Source of the DNA: Phocicoccus schoeneichii
GTDB lineage: Bacteria > Bacillota > Bacilli > Staphylococcales > Salinicoccaceae
Direction of reading: 5' to 3'
DNA length: 64,000 nucleotides
Assembly (NCBI RefSeq): GCF_014635565.1
Contig: NZ_BMDB01000002.1
Span: 124,001-188,000, forward strand
Shown here: positions 8,373 to 18,561 of the stretch, one piece after another
Numbering within the stretch: the stretch's first letter is position 1
Layout of the letters: each line of letters starts with the position of its first letter
The notes under the pieces: generated by a model
What the model was told of the DNA's origin: nothing
Databases searched by the model: none
What the model saw: the letters and a program-made list of their open reading frames with translations, nothing else
Made by a program: the position numbers and the translations under genes

Positions 8373-10178
8373 ATGAGCTATAAAGAAAATTGGGATATGG
8401 AGAGTGTATTTCCTGGTGGAAGTGATTCTCAGGCTTTCCAAGATCGATTATCAGAAGTAAAGAAAAGTATCACAAGTTTTTCACAAGAACTAGGGAATTG
8501 GGAGCTAGGTGAAGATTCTAATGACTTTTCGCCACTGAAAAATCTCTTACAGCACTATGAAAAGATTTCAAATGCACTTGGTGAAATGGGAACATTTGCG
8601 AATGGTTTAGTATCTGCAGATGTTAAGGATCAAAAGGCATTGCAGATTTTAAATGCAGTCGCAAACTTACGTAAAGACTTCTCATCACAAAATATTATCT
8701 TAAATAAAAAGATTAGCGCATTAACTGAAGATCAGTTTAATAAACTGTTAGAAGATGATTTCTTTAAACCAATGCATTTCCCGTTAGAAGAAATTCGTAA
8801 AAAAGAACATGATTTACTATCCACTGAAGAGGAAACTATCATCAACAACTTATCACTAGACGGCTTAAATGGTTGGGGTAATATGTACAATCAACTCGTC
8901 GCTTCTATTCAAGTTCCTGTAACCGAAGATGGTGAAACTACTTATTACTCAGCTGGTCAATTTGAAAACAAGATGAATTCAGAAGAAGACCCAAATAAAC
9001 GCGAAGCGCTTTTAAAAATTTGGGAACATACTTGGGAGAAAAAAGCGGATCTATTCTCTACAACACTAAACCATTTATCAGGATTTCGTTTAAGTAACTA
9101 TGAACTTCATGACTATGATGATTATATGAAAGTTCCACTAGACTACAACCGAATGGACGAAGAAACACTCAATACAATGTGGGATACGATTACAAAAAAT
9201 AAAGCTCCTATCAAAAAGTACTTCGAAAGAAAAGCGAAACTCATAGGTGTAGATCAACTCGGATGGCTCGATGTTACCACAGGTGTTGACGTAGGGGATT
9301 ACACAAGCAAACAGTATACGTATAATGAAGCTGCAAAGTTCATTATCGATAACTTTGAATCATTCAGTCCAAAAATGTCAGAGATGGCAACTCGAGCATT
9401 TGAAGAGCAGTGGATTGAAGCGGAAGACCGTCCTGGAAAACGTCCTGGAGGGTATTGCTCAAATCTACCTGAATCAAAACAATCACGTATTTTTATGACA
9501 TTTGCAGGTAGCACAAGTAATGTGTCCACACTCGCACATGAACTCGGACACGCATTCCATGGTTACGTAATGCGTGATTTACCACTATTCAACCAACGTT
9601 ATGCAATGAACGTTGCAGAAACAGCATCTACATTTGCTGAGCTTGTAGTATCAAACGCAACAATTGAAAGTGCGTCATCAGAAGCAGAAAAAATTAACTT
9701 ACTCGATGAAAAAATTTCCAGAAGTGCGACATTTATGATGAACATTCACGCACGTTATATCTTTGAACGAAACTTTTATGACGAACGTCAAAAAGGAACT
9801 GTGGACAGCAGTAGACTGAAAGAACTGATGGAAGAAGCACAAAAAGAAGCATTCCAAGAAAATCTACGTTCATATCACCCAATGTTCTGGGCAACGAAGT
9901 TACATTTCCATATTACAGGTGTACCATTCTATAACTTCCCGTACACATTTGGATACTTCTTTAGCTTAGGAATATACAACCGTTTCTTAGAAGATGAAAC
10001 AGTAAATGAAGATAACTATATCGCATTACTTCGCGATACTGCAAGTATGACCACAGAAGACCTTGCACAGAAGCATTTAAATGTGGACCTAAGAAAACCA
10101 GACTTCTGGCAAGACGCACTAGATACCGTGCATAAAGATATTGAAGAATTCTTAAATCTCACGGAATCATATGTTTAA
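8373..10178 (+). CDS. pepF: M3 family oligoendopeptidase F
   Basis: A 601-residue zinc metallopeptidase that cuts short peptides in the cytoplasm. The active-site motif HELGHAFHG (about residues 389-397) supplies the HExxH zinc ligands, and the downstream region NVAETASTFAE (about 414-424) supplies the third ligand. Length fits PepF/M3B enzymes. The frame is open 72 bases further upstream, but the ATG at 8373 has GGGAAGGAA at correct spacing and begins the family-typical N-terminus. Single gene, ended by the hairpin at 10344. Presumed partner in using peptides imported by systems such as the Opp transporter in this window. Confidence 0.9.
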   Translation: MSYKENWDMESVFPGGSDSQAFQDRLSEVKKSITSFSQELGNWELGEDSNDFSPLKNLLQHYEKISNALGEMGTFANGLVSADVKDQKALQILNAVANLRKDFSSQNIILNKKISALTEDQFNKLLEDDFFKPMHFPLEEIRKKEHDLLSTEEETIINNLSLDGLNGWGNMYNQLVASIQVPVTEDGETTYYSAGQFENKMNSEEDPNKREALLKIWEHTWEKKADLFSTTLNHLSGFRLSNYELHDYDDYMKVPLDYNRMDEETLNTMWDTITKNKAPIKKYFERKAKLIGVDQLGWLDVTTGVDVGDYTSKQYTYNEAAKFIIDNFESFSPKMSEMATRAFEEQWIEAEDRPGKRPGGYCSNLPESKQSRIFMTFAGSTSNVSTLAHELGHAFHGYVMRDLPLFNQRYAMNVAETASTFAELVVSNATIESASSEAEKINLLDEKISRSATFMMNIHARYIFERNFYDERQKGTVDSSRLKELMEEAQKEAFQENLRSYHPMFWATKLHFHITGVPFYNFPYTFGYFFSLGIYNRFLEDETVNEDNYIALLRDTASMTTEDLAQKHLNVDLRKPDFWQDALDTVHKDIEEFLNLTESYV

Positions 10179-10343
10179 CTCATAGTATAGAAGAGCTAAG
10201 TGAAGCGTTAGTCAAAAATTGAATTTTTAATATTGAGATCAGACAATCAAGTAATAACTAGGTAGAAGTACAATTGCAAAAATGAATTTTAATTGTGTTA
10301 GTTTCATATTATACATGTTACTTTAAATATAAAGTGACACATC

Positions 10344-10379
10344 ACTCACCGTTCTAATGAATAGAGCGGTGAGTTTTTA
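10344..10379 (+). terminator. Terminator downstream of pepF
   Basis: Stem CTCACCG/CGGTGAG with a 15-base loop, followed by TTTTT. It lies about 165 bases after the pepF stop; the sequence between holds no gene. Confidence 0.7.
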
Positions 10380-10412
10380 ACAATTTTTTCATAATTAAAT
10401 CACGTATCTAAA

Positions 10413-10427
10413 TCACTTATGATAGCT
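10413..10427 (-). other. Candidate SCC-type chromosomal attachment site (attB) at the rlmH 3' end
   Basis: The gene end reads AGCTATCATAAGTGA. Staphylococcal SCC attB is GCWTATCAYAARTGA, so the last 12 bases fit exactly. No ccr genes and no second copy of the site are visible between here and the left window edge, so the site appears empty. Confidence 0.5.
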
Positions 10428-10892
10428 CTCATTATTCAATATCTTATTCACCCTAAATAGTTGCTCTAGGAGTATGACTTTCATCATTTGATGCGGGTAG
10501 GTCATTTTACCGAAACTAATCTCCTGGTTTGAGCGTTTCTTCACATCTTCTCCGATTCCGTTACTTCCACCAATCACAAACACAACATTGCTTTTTCCTG
10601 TATTTTTCCACTTTTGATACTCCGTTGCGAGTTGTTCCGATGTATATTCCTTACCGTCGATCTCCAAGGTCACTACATATTGGTTGTCTTTAATCTTAGA
10701 CAAAATTCTCTCTGCTTCTTTTTCTTTAATCATCTCTAAGTCTTTAAGACTAGCGTTATTCGGTTCTTTTTCATCTGCTACTTCCATCATAGTAACGCTC
10801 GCATACTTTCCGAGTCGCTTTTCATATTCCTTAACTGCTTCACGCCAATACTTCTCCTTAAGTTTGCCTACCGTTATTATCGTCAATTTCAT
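10413..10892 (-). CDS. rlmH: 23S rRNA (pseudouridine1915-N3)-methyltransferase RlmH
   Basis: A 159-residue SPOUT methyltransferase that methylates pseudouridine 1915 in helix 69 of 23S rRNA. It starts [20 protein letters not shown], carries the SAM-binding [13 protein letters not shown] (about residues 105-117), and ends with ESYHK, matching the conserved C-terminus of the staphylococcal orfX product. The last 12 bases of the gene, TATCATAAGTGA, match the core SCC attachment site of Staphylococcus. It lies downstream of walJ, as in Staphylococcus. Confidence 0.97.
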   Translation of the reverse strand: MKLTIITVGKLKEKYWREAVKEYEKRLGKYASVTMMEVADEKEPNNASLKDLEMIKEKEAERILSKIKDNQYVVTLEIDGKEYTSEQLATEYQKWKNTGKSNVVFVIGGSNGIGEDVKKRSNQEISFGKMTYPHQMMKVILLEQLFRVNKILNNESYHK

Positions 10893-10925
10893 CTCATTAT
10901 CGCCTTTCTTTTCCTAAATTATACA

Positions 10926-10955
10926 CAAAAAAGACCAAGTTATTCACACTTGGTC
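10926..10955 (-). terminator. Terminator of the wal operon
   Basis: On the minus strand GACCAAGT/ACTTGGTC with a 7-base loop is followed by TTTTTTG. It separates walJ from rlmH. Its loop and left arm overlap a TTATTCACA DnaA-box-like sequence. Confidence 0.8.
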
Positions 10956-11004
10956 ATTTGTTATCCACATTATATCCACGTTATCCACACAAACCTGTGG
11001 ATAA
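10940..11004. promoter_or_regulatory. DnaA-box cluster between rlmH and walJ
   Basis: Perfect TTATCCACA boxes lie at 10961 and 10981 (plus) and 10996-11004 (minus), with a TTATTCACA variant at 10940 and a weaker TATATCCACG at 10971. Spacings of 21, 10, 10 and 15 bases place most of them near the same helical face. The last two form an inverted repeat. It is about 35 kb from dnaA, outside oriC. Confidence 0.65.
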
Positions 11005-11006
11005 CT

Positions 11007-11807
11007 TTATAACGTGTAAATTTCAGTCGGAATTTCCTTATCCGTATCACATAGCGTTATATGTTGTTTCGTATCAATATCATAATGATGAAGCACTTGT
11101 TCTACACTCATACGTGCCAGTTCTTTAATATTGTTATCCTGACTCAAGTGAGATAAGTAAATACGCTTCGTACGGTCTGTAATCACGTCACGCATCGCAT
11201 GTGCCGCATCTTCATTCGACACATGCCCAACATCACTCAAAATACGCTGCTTCGTCGACCACGGGTATCTTCCCATTCTTAACATGTCTATATCATGGTT
11301 CGATTCAAAGATAAATACATCGCTGTCTTTAATAATTCCCTTCATCTCATCCGATACATAGCCCGTATCCGTGATTACAGAGAGTTTTTTGTCATTTTGA
11401 GCCATTGTGTAGAACTGTGGGTTAATGGCATCGTGTGACACGTTAAATGACTGTATATCCATTCCTATAATCTCTTTTGTTTGGAGTGGATTAAATTCAA
11501 ATCTCTGCTCTGATGGCACAGGTATGTTTTTCTGGTCAATCGCTATCCAAGTTTCTTTATTCGCAAATATCGGCACATTGTAACGTTTTGCAATTACCTT
11601 AAGCCCTTTGATGTGGTCAATATGCTCATGAGTAATTAAAATCGCATCGATATCATTTAAACTTCGATCAATTGATCCTAAAGCAAGCTCAATTCTTTTA
11701 CATGTTAATCCCACATCGATTAAGAGACTTCCTCGATCTGATTCTACATATATGCAGTTTCCACTCGAGCCACTCGCAAGTACACTCATTTCCATGTGGT
11801 ATTTCAC
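11007..11807 (-). CDS. walJ: MBL-fold metallohydrolase WalJ (YycJ)
   Basis: A 266-residue metallo-beta-lactamase-fold protein, the last gene of the walRKHIJ operon. It begins SVLASGSSGNCIYVES and carries the metal-binding motif THEHIDHIKG (about residues 59-68), followed by later His and Asp ligands (ITDTGYVSDE). YycJ proteins are thought to act as nucleases linked to DNA repair or replication. The start is GTG at 11807, overlapping the walI stop by 4 bases (GTGA); an ATG four codons later is an alternative. Confidence 0.93.
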   Translation of the reverse strand: MKYHMEMSVLASGSSGNCIYVESDRGSLLIDVGLTCKRIELALGSIDRSLNDIDAILITHEHIDHIKGLKVIAKRYNVPIFANKETWIAIDQKNIPVPSEQRFEFNPLQTKEIIGMDIQSFNVSHDAINPQFYTMAQNDKKLSVITDTGYVSDEMKGIIKDSDVFIFESNHDIDMLRMGRYPWSTKQRILSDVGHVSNEDAAHAMRDVITDRTKRIYLSHLSQDNNIKELARMSVEQVLHHYDIDTKQHITLCDTDKEIPTEIYTL

Positions 11808-12559
11808 TCTTTCTCAATAAGTTTTTCAGTCTGACTAATTGCATCAATAAAAATTGTGCGTGTCAGATTTCCATCTTCAATAACAAATCTCCATTTAGGT
11901 CGCATGACCACTTGTCGCGATTCTTCTTCAATGGCAATAATATAGTATCCAAGTCTTGCATCTAATATTTTTGCGTCTGCGGTAATCGCATTATCTTTAT
12001 ATAACTCTTCAATAATTTGTAACGGTTCACGTACTTTCTGTGGTGATGAGAATCTACTCTCTCGTATATCTGTGAGATAGCTCTGTTGCATCATTTTATT
12101 TCCATCTTCTTCTAAAAAACGTATGCGTGCACTATGATGATTAAACACAGGCTTTCCATTGATGAGCTGATTGAAGTTTATCATATCTTCTTTACTTGTT
12201 ATGGTGTCATATTCATATTCAGTCCCACGATATACATCAACTTCCATGTACTGTTTTAAATATCCAATTTCAAAAGGTAGATCTGAGACATCTTTCACTA
12301 CTTCAATTGTAACATTAGTGATGTCTCCATCTGCCTCATCATTCTTAAAACGATACATCTCAGCGTTCATGATATTTAATGTATCTCCTTTAAATTCAGG
12401 TACTTGAGATACATCAATATTTGTTGAACGCAAGCTTCTCGTGGACGTTAAAATCGATTCTGGCTCTTCATTTTGTTGATTTAGGAGAATAATTAAAAAC
12501 ACGATATTCACAAAGAAAAATACACTGATATAAATAGATTTCGTATGATTCCAAATCAA
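11804..12559 (-). CDS. walI: Two-component system regulatory protein WalI (YycI)
   Basis: A 251-residue protein with one N-terminal membrane segment (about residues 8-26) and an extracytoplasmic YycI domain. With WalH it binds the sensor kinase WalK at the membrane and tunes its activity. Position between walH and walJ and 4-base overlaps on both sides (ATGA with walH, GTGA with walJ) identify it, as does the C-terminal IDAISQTEKLIEKE. Sequence is diverged from Staphylococcus, as usual for this fast-evolving pair. Confidence 0.9.
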   Translation of the reverse strand: MIWNHTKSIYISVFFFVNIVFLIILLNQQNEEPESILTSTRSLRSTNIDVSQVPEFKGDTLNIMNAEMYRFKNDEADGDITNVTIEVVKDVSDLPFEIGYLKQYMEVDVYRGTEYEYDTITSKEDMINFNQLINGKPVFNHHSARIRFLEEDGNKMMQQSYLTDIRESRFSSPQKVREPLQIIEELYKDNAITADAKILDARLGYYIIAIEEESRQVVMRPKWRFVIEDGNLTRTIFIDAISQTEKLIEKE

Positions 12560-13869
12560 TTCATAGCGCCTCCTTCGAATTTACGCCATTCCCCATCATA
12601 GAGCACATACCACGCAGGTGTGTATTCTATTGTGTTGAGCTCTGTCTGATCTTTCGTAAAATGCATATCATACGCAACGATCAGCTTCGATACTTTCGTT
12701 AAATCAAGATTAGGGTTTGATGCGATATTATAACGCACGAGTTCAATGTCAGCAAGTTCCATGCTTTCATCTGTCGGCAGTACCGCATTCGTTTGAATCA
12801 TCGGTCTATCGTACTCCACAATCGTACTCTTACCTGATGCGATTCTGATTTCTGTCGCTATTTCATCACTGAACACGATGTAGTCGTCGAGCGTCTGTCG
12901 ATACGTCACTTCATCTTTGTCTAAATCATAGCTAAACAGTATATATCTGGATGATAAACCCATGTGTCCATTTAAAAAGATGAACGATTTTTCAATCGTT
13001 CTGTGAGGGGAACGGTCGTTATCTCGCGTCTCTTTTAAATTCGTATAGGAATAACCATAAGTTTTAGAAGAGTATGTCGCAAGACCCGTGTCACTCTCAT
13101 AAATTGTAAAGTCATCTTCCTTACGTGCCGTCACTTTCTCATTTAAAAAGAGTGACTCATTTAGTGCGTTAACACTAATTGTAGATGGTATAAATTGCTG
13201 CACTTTCTTGCGTCCAGGGACAGACGGACCATATATTGCAGTCATTCGATTCGACGTGAGATCGTTCGTAATAATGGCAGAGTAATCCTCGAAAGTTTTC
13301 ATGTTTTTATCTAACACATTACGAAGATCTCTTGTCTTTATATCAGTTTCATATGATACGAAATTAGTACGGTCCCCATTTACCAAGTTGAATACTACAA
13401 ACTCTTTATTTAAGTCGATTAACACACGGTCAAAATTGTATTCTATCATCTCAGGACCAATTTCAAAACCTAATATACTGAATAAAGATCGTGCGGGTAA
13501 TTCTGACAAGTAGTCTACAATCATAAAGTTTTCTTCAGTAGTCTCTGAAGGTGATAGTTTCAAGTTATTAATTTTTTCAGGCTTGCCTGACAGATTGATT
13601 TTAGAGCCTTCCAAGAATTGACGCATACCTACAAGTGTTCCTTGGTCCATCGTACCAATAGATTTGTCATCTTTTACTCGAATAATCTGAAATGTACGCA
13701 TCGTTGTCTTAAATTCTACTTGTTCACCTTGCGCTGTGGACGGGGCAGTCGTGAGGGTCGTGTCCACTTTCCTGAATTCAGGCTCGTAACTCCACGTCTT
13801 GTAAGTGAGCACACAGCTCGAAATTACGAGTATGACAAGCGCAATGGTTTTTAGGTGTTCCTTAGACAT
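12556..13869 (-). CDS. walH: Two-component system regulatory protein WalH (YycH)
   Basis: About 437 residues with a single N-terminal membrane anchor (starting [18 protein letters not shown]) and a large extracytoplasmic YycH domain ending in [17 protein letters not shown]. It works with WalI to control WalK. I use ATG 13869: AGGA lies eight bases upstream, and the N-terminus then lines up with staphylococcal YycH (MNTKEHIKS). This start overlaps the walK stop by 8 bases (ATGTCTAA). The frame is open to 13884 but without a better ribosome site. Confidence 0.92.
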   Translation of the reverse strand: MSKEHLKTIALVILVISSCVLTYKTWSYEPEFRKVDTTLTTAPSTAQGEQVEFKTTMRTFQIIRVKDDKSIGTMDQGTLVGMRQFLEGSKINLSGKPEKINNLKLSPSETTEENFMIVDYLSELPARSLFSILGFEIGPEMIEYNFDRVLIDLNKEFVVFNLVNGDRTNFVSYETDIKTRDLRNVLDKNMKTFEDYSAIITNDLTSNRMTAIYGPSVPGRKKVQQFIPSTISVNALNESLFLNEKVTARKEDDFTIYESDTGLATYSSKTYGYSYTNLKETRDNDRSPHRTIEKSFIFLNGHMGLSSRYILFSYDLDKDEVTYRQTLDDYIVFSDEIATEIRIASGKSTIVEYDRPMIQTNAVLPTDESMELADIELVRYNIASNPNLDLTKVSKLIVAYDMHFTKDQTELNTIEYTPAWYVLYDGEWRKFEGGAMN

Positions 13870-15709
13870 CCCAATCATCCTCATTTATAACTTCACTAGG
13901 TAAGTTAATAAAAATTGTCGTGCCTTCACCCTCAATACTATTTGCCCAAATTTTTCCGTCATGAGCTTCAACGATTTCTTTTGAAATCGCAAGACCGAGT
14001 CCCGTACCACCCATCTTTCTTGTACGTGCCTTATCAATTCTATAAAAACGGTCAAAAATACGGTCAACTTTTGAGTTAGGTATACCGAGACCATAGTCTT
14101 TGATACGTAATGTTAACCTATTATAGTATGAGTTTTGTTGTAGATAAAATTCCACACGCTTTGGCTCTCGTTGTTGATATTTAATGGCATTAGAAATGAC
14201 GTTATCTAACACTTGTCCCATTTTATCAATAGCAATTTCTGTGAATATCGCTGTGTTAGGAAAGTTCTTAATGAATTGCACATCTTCTTTATGTGTCATC
14301 TCAAATCTTTCAATAATACGATCTAAGAACATATTAAAGTTCACAATTTCTTTGTTAATTTCTTCAACTTCACTATCCATACAAGAGAGTTGAAGAAGAT
14401 CCTCTACTAGTCGAGACATTCGCTCTGTTTCCTCATGCGTTACTTTTAAGAATCTCGGTGCAATTTCTTCATCTTGCCACGCACCATCTTGTAACGCCTC
14501 AATATAACTTTTCATAGAAGTTAGTGGCGTACGCAGTTCGTGCGATACGTTCGCAACGAATTCACGACGTTCTGCATCGATACGTTCTTGTTCAGTAACG
14601 TCATGCAAAACAGCGATATATCCGTTGATAAATCCAGTATCCTTAACGATTGTACTGAAGTTTACACGGATCATCGTATCTTCTTCATCTTTATTTTCGA
14701 TGACAAGTAGGTGACTTATTTCAGTACCTTCAACGATATCTTCTGTCGTTACATCGTTCTGAAGGTTTAAGATTTCGAGCATATCTCTCCCTTGGAGTTC
14801 TTCTGCTTGTAAGTTCAATAATCCAAGTGCCATATCATTGATTAGTCTGATGCGCCCACGTCTGTCTGATGCAATAATACCGTCCGACATGTGCGTAATG
14901 ACAGAGTCCAATCGATTTTTCTCACTCTCCGTGTTCGCTTGTGCTTCTTGTACACGTTTTGATAGTATGTTGAAAGATTCTGCGAGTTGCCCAATCTCGT
15001 CATCACTGTAAATTTGTACACGTGATGTGTAGTTACCTTCAGACATGAGGAGTGCTTGGTTCCTCATATTTATGATTGGCTTAGTAATTGTACGCGCAAC
15101 AAATATACCCAAGATACTCGTAATAAATAACGAGAGTATCGTTGCGATAATGAATGTATTATTAATTTTTTCTAACTGTTGATACACGCTTTCAATATTA
15201 GATGCAACATAAATCGCACCAATGACGCGGTCTTCCACAATCAACGGAGCGTTTACAATCCACATGCGTTTTGAGTCATCTTCAACGCTTACAAATATCT
15301 CATCATTAGATAATCCTGTATCGAGTGATTCTTTCGTCTTCGGAGCCTTTATTGTCGAGTTTACAGATGATTCATTAGATAATTTACTTGTTGCGATTAA
15401 AACACTGTCTGGATTCACAAAACGAATCTCATCAATGTCGGAACGATTTCCATAATCATAAAGTAGTTTCTGTACTTCAGCTTGGAAACCCGCACGGTCA
15501 TCTCCATATTCTTCGTTGATTTCTTCAATTCGAGTTTCAATTAAATCGATTTGTGTCTCAATATTCGTCTTGAAGTTCCCAGTTAAGTCACGCTCAAGTA
15601 CGTTAGTGAAATACACACCAATGATCTGCATTCCAACTATAATAAGCAATACATAAATCACTACAAGTTTAATTTGCAGTGATTGTAAGCTTTTAAATAG
15701 ATTTTTCAT
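13862..15709 (-). CDS. walK: Sensor histidine kinase WalK (YycG)
   Basis: A 615-residue essential sensor of cell-wall homeostasis. Order: membrane segment about 13-34, extracytoplasmic Cache-like region, membrane segment about 184-204, HAMP about 205-257, PAS about 265-370, HisKA with phospho-acceptor His390 in [12 protein letters not shown], and HATPase with the G boxes GLGIPNSK and GGTGLGLAI. It phosphorylates WalR. The ATG at 15709 follows the walR stop directly, with AAAGGTGA inside the end of walR as ribosome site. Confidence 0.97.
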   Translation of the reverse strand: MKNLFKSLQSLQIKLVVIYVLLIIVGMQIIGVYFTNVLERDLTGNFKTNIETQIDLIETRIEEINEEYGDDRAGFQAEVQKLLYDYGNRSDIDEIRFVNPDSVLIATSKLSNESSVNSTIKAPKTKESLDTGLSNDEIFVSVEDDSKRMWIVNAPLIVEDRVIGAIYVASNIESVYQQLEKINNTFIIATILSLFITSILGIFVARTITKPIINMRNQALLMSEGNYTSRVQIYSDDEIGQLAESFNILSKRVQEAQANTESEKNRLDSVITHMSDGIIASDRRGRIRLINDMALGLLNLQAEELQGRDMLEILNLQNDVTTEDIVEGTEISHLLVIENKDEEDTMIRVNFSTIVKDTGFINGYIAVLHDVTEQERIDAERREFVANVSHELRTPLTSMKSYIEALQDGAWQDEEIAPRFLKVTHEETERMSRLVEDLLQLSCMDSEVEEINKEIVNFNMFLDRIIERFEMTHKEDVQFIKNFPNTAIFTEIAIDKMGQVLDNVISNAIKYQQREPKRVEFYLQQNSYYNRLTLRIKDYGLGIPNSKVDRIFDRFYRIDKARTRKMGGTGLGLAISKEIVEAHDGKIWANSIEGEGTTIFINLPSEVINEDDWDV

Positions 15710-16408
15710 CTATTCATCACCTTTTATAAAATATCCAACCCCACGACGTGTCATGATATATTCTGGGTGACTTGAATCTGTTTCAATTTTTTCACGTAGA
15801 CGTCTTACTGTTACATCAACTGTACGCACGTCCCCAAAGTAGTCGTAACCCCAAACAGTCTCAAGTAGATGTTCACGTGTCATGACTTGAGAAGGGTGCT
15901 TTGCTAAATAAATTAACAGTTCAAATTCACGCTGAGTCAGGTCAACTTCTGTCCCATTCTTCTTAACAGAATACGCGTCTAAGTTAATTTCAATTTCACG
16001 AAGTTTGATTGTGTTTTCATCTACTTCTTTTGTATCATCCACAGGTACTTTGCGTCGTAAGTTTGCTTTTACGCGCGCAATGAGTTCGCGTGTTGAAAAT
16101 GGTTTTGTGACATAGTCATCAGCGCCGAGTTCAAGGCCAAGAACCTTATCAATCTCGTCATCTTTCGCCGTCAGCATAATGATTGGCATATCGTGTGACT
16201 TTCTTACTTCACGACAAATCTCCATACCATCTTTTCCTGGCAGCATAATATCCAGAAGTACGAGATCTGGAACTTCTTTTAAAATCAGTTCGAGCGCTTC
16301 ATCTCCATCGTTTGCTGTTAATACGTCATATCCTTCTTTTTCAAGGTTAAATTGTAAAATATCTGGAATTGGCTTTTCATCGTCTACAACTACAATCTTT
16401 TTTGCCAT
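15710..16408 (-). CDS. walR: Response regulator WalR (YycF)
   Basis: A 232-residue OmpR-family regulator. The receiver domain holds Asp53 in [11 protein letters not shown] as phospho-acceptor, with acidic DD at 9-10 and Lys in TKPF near 103. The winged-helix domain follows, ending [14 protein letters not shown]. It controls autolysins and cell-wall turnover and is essential in Firmicutes. First gene of the walRKHIJ operon; GAGGG lies eight bases before the ATG. The upstream AT-rich region contains a TATAAT candidate near 16450 without a clear -35. Confidence 0.98.
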   Translation of the reverse strand: MAKKIVVVDDEKPIPDILQFNLEKEGYDVLTANDGDEALELILKEVPDLVLLDIMLPGKDGMEICREVRKSHDMPIIMLTAKDDEIDKVLGLELGADDYVTKPFSTRELIARVKANLRRKVPVDDTKEVDENTIKLREIEINLDAYSVKKNGTEVDLTQREFELLIYLAKHPSQVMTREHLLETVWGYDYFGDVRTVDVTVRRLREKIETDSSHPEYIMTRRGVGYFIKGDE

Positions 16409-16540
16409 TCTTTACCCTCATTTCATGAGTTATCTAATCCTAAATGATTATATATAAATGTATCATTTTCATGCTATTTTGCCTAATTCTGAATCATCCC
16501 ATATTCTTCTATTGTAATATGTATGACAAATTATTGAAAT

Positions 16541-16579
16541 GAAAAAAACCTATAACTGACATGGATTCAGTTATAGGTT
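16541..16579 (-). terminator. Terminator of the opp operon
   Basis: On the minus strand ACCTATAACTGA/TCAGTTATAGGT with a short loop is followed by TTTTTTTC, just after the oppF stop. It insulates opp from walR. Confidence 0.85.
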
Positions 16580-16588
16580 AATGCGATT

Positions 16589-17506
16589 TTATACTTGCCA
16601 CGCTTTAAATTCTTCTTCTGTACAGTATACGTAATGATCGTTACCAAAACTTCTAAATTCGAGTAAGCTATCATCAATCTCTGTGTATTCTTGATGTTCA
16701 TATTTGATGCGCTTTCTCCCACGTTCCGAAATTGGATCTGGTTGCGGGACTGCTGATAAAAGTGATTTTGTGTATGGATGAATCGGGTTGTTATATAATT
16801 CATCCGCTTCACCAATTTCAAGTAGGCGTCCCTTATACATCACCGCAATTCTGTCAGAGATGTATTTGACCATTGAAAGGTCATGCGCAATAAAGAGATA
16901 TGCAAGACCACGTTCTTTTTGTATATCTTTCATCATGTTGACGACCTGTGCTTGAATCGAGACGTCGAGTGCCGAAATCGGCTCGTCTGCAATAATCAAT
17001 TTAGGGTCAAATGATAAAGCACGTGCGATACCAATTCTCTGGCGTTGACCCCCAGAGAACTCATGTGGATAACGACTTGCATGCTCTCTATTGAGGCCAA
17101 CAGACTCTAGGAGTTCATACACTTTTTCTTTACGTTCTTTTTTATTTTTATAAAGACCGTGAATTTCGTACCCTTCTTCTAAGATCTCACGTACTGTCAT
17201 TCTAGGGTTTAGCGATGCGTATGGGTCTTGGAAAATCATCTGCATATCTTGATAGAAATGCTTTTTCTCTTTCTTAGACAATTTACTGATGTCTTTACCA
17301 TCAAAAATGACTTGCCCAGAAGTACTTTCATACAATTTAATGATCGTACGTCCCGTTGTTGATTTCCCACACCCTGATTCTCCAACAAGCCCGAGGGTTT
17401 CTCCTGGCATGATGTTAAATGACACGCCATCTACTGCTTTAACCAGATTTTTACGTGACCCAAAGTGTTTTGATAGGTTCTTAACCTCTAATAGTGGCTT
17501 AGACAA
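16589..17506 (-). CDS. oppF: Oligopeptide ABC transporter ATP-binding protein OppF
   Basis: About 305 residues. Walker A GESGCGKS, signature FSGGQRQRIGIARAL, Walker B LIIADEPISALD and the C-terminal oligopeptide-transporter extension identify an Opp/Dpp ATPase. It pairs with OppD to drive peptide import. I use TTG 17506, which has AGAAGG eight bases upstream and gives MSKPLLEVKNLSKHFG; it overlaps the oppD stop by 8 bases (TTGTCTAA). A GTG at 17515 is the other possible start. Confidence 0.93.
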   Translation of the reverse strand: MSKPLLEVKNLSKHFGSRKNLVKAVDGVSFNIMPGETLGLVGESGCGKSTTGRTIIKLYESTSGQVIFDGKDISKLSKKEKKHFYQDMQMIFQDPYASLNPRMTVREILEEGYEIHGLYKNKKERKEKVYELLESVGLNREHASRYPHEFSGGQRQRIGIARALSFDPKLIIADEPISALDVSIQAQVVNMMKDIQKERGLAYLFIAHDLSMVKYISDRIAVMYKGRLLEIGEADELYNNPIHPYTKSLLSAVPQPDPISERGRKRIKYEHQEYTEIDDSLLEFRSFGNDHYVYCTEEEFKAWQV

Positions 17507-18557
17507 TGGAGTCACCTTCTTTCGTTTGACGATACTGATTGTAGCGCTCTTTAATTATTTCAGGAATCTCCGTTTTCGGAGCGTCCGGATGTAATCTCCA
17601 CGTTTTTGCATAGTGTGTTTCACTCACTTTAAACATTGGTGGGTTTTTCTCATAGTCAATTTTCATTGCATGGGGGTTACGCGCTGCAAATGCATCCCCT
17701 GCTGGCGGATGCGTTAGGTCTGGTGGTGAACCAGGGATTGTTCTTAACTTTTGTGATTTGTCTGCAGTTAAGTCTGGCATAGAACCGAGCAGTCCCCATG
17801 TATATGGGTGTTGTGGGTTATAGAAAATATCTTCTACTGTCCCAATCTCTACAATCTCACCTGCATACATAACTGCTACTCTATCTGCCACGTTTGCTAC
17901 AACTCCGAGGTCATGAGTAATGAAGATGACTGCTGTTTCCATCTCTTTTTGAATCTCTTTCATCACCTCTAAGATTTGTGCTTGAATTGTTACATCGAGA
18001 GCTGTCGTTGGTTCATCAGCAATAAGTAGTTTTGGATTCGCAGCTAACGCAATCGCGATGACGACACGCTGTCTCATCCCACCTGAAAACTCGTGTGGAT
18101 ATTGTTTTAATCTTTTTTCTGGCATTGGAATACCAACAAGTTCCATGAGTTCTAAAGCACGTTTGTCTGCTTCACTACGTGAAATCTTGTGGTGTTTAAT
18201 CATCACTTCTGTGATTTGTTTTCCAATTTTCATTGTCGGGTTTAAACTTGTCATCGGATCTTGGAAGATCATACTGATTTCATTACCACGTACTTTTTCC
18301 ATTTGTCTATCCGATAATTTTAATAAGTCGCGTCCCTCAAATAGAATTTCTCCGCCTTCATAGATTGCCGGCGGGACAGGAAGTAATTGCATAATCGCCT
18401 GTGACGTTACACTTTTACCTGATCCTGATTCTCCAACTATCGCAAGTGTTTCACCACTGAATACTTCAAAAGATACATTTCTTACGGCTTGAACTTTACC
18501 TGCGTATGTTGAGAAATTCACCTTTAAATCATTTACTTCTAAAATGGATTTCTTCAT
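17499..18557 (-). CDS. oppD: Oligopeptide ABC transporter ATP-binding protein OppD
   Basis: A 352-residue ATPase with Walker A GESGSGKS (about residues 39-46), signature FSGGMRQRVVIAIAL, Walker B LLIADEPTTALD, and the C-terminal PGSPPDLTHPPAGDAFAARNP segment, where OppD-type proteins usually carry cysteines. It sits 4 bases after oppC and overlaps oppF. Full length for the family. Confidence 0.93.
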   Translation of the reverse strand: MKKSILEVNDLKVNFSTYAGKVQAVRNVSFEVFSGETLAIVGESGSGKSVTSQAIMQLLPVPPAIYEGGEILFEGRDLLKLSDRQMEKVRGNEISMIFQDPMTSLNPTMKIGKQITEVMIKHHKISRSEADKRALELMELVGIPMPEKRLKQYPHEFSGGMRQRVVIAIALAANPKLLIADEPTTALDVTIQAQILEVMKEIQKEMETAVIFITHDLGVVANVADRVAVMYAGEIVEIGTVEDIFYNPQHPYTWGLLGSMPDLTADKSQKLRTIPGSPPDLTHPPAGDAFAARNPHAMKIDYEKNPPMFKVSETHYAKTWRLHPDAPKTEIPEIIKERYNQYRQTKEGDSIV

Positions 18558-18561
18558 ACTA

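Noticed and set aside
1-10412. An SCC-like cassette between the rlmH site and the left edge
   Set aside because: No ccr recombinase, no mec-like gene and no second copy of the attachment core were seen.
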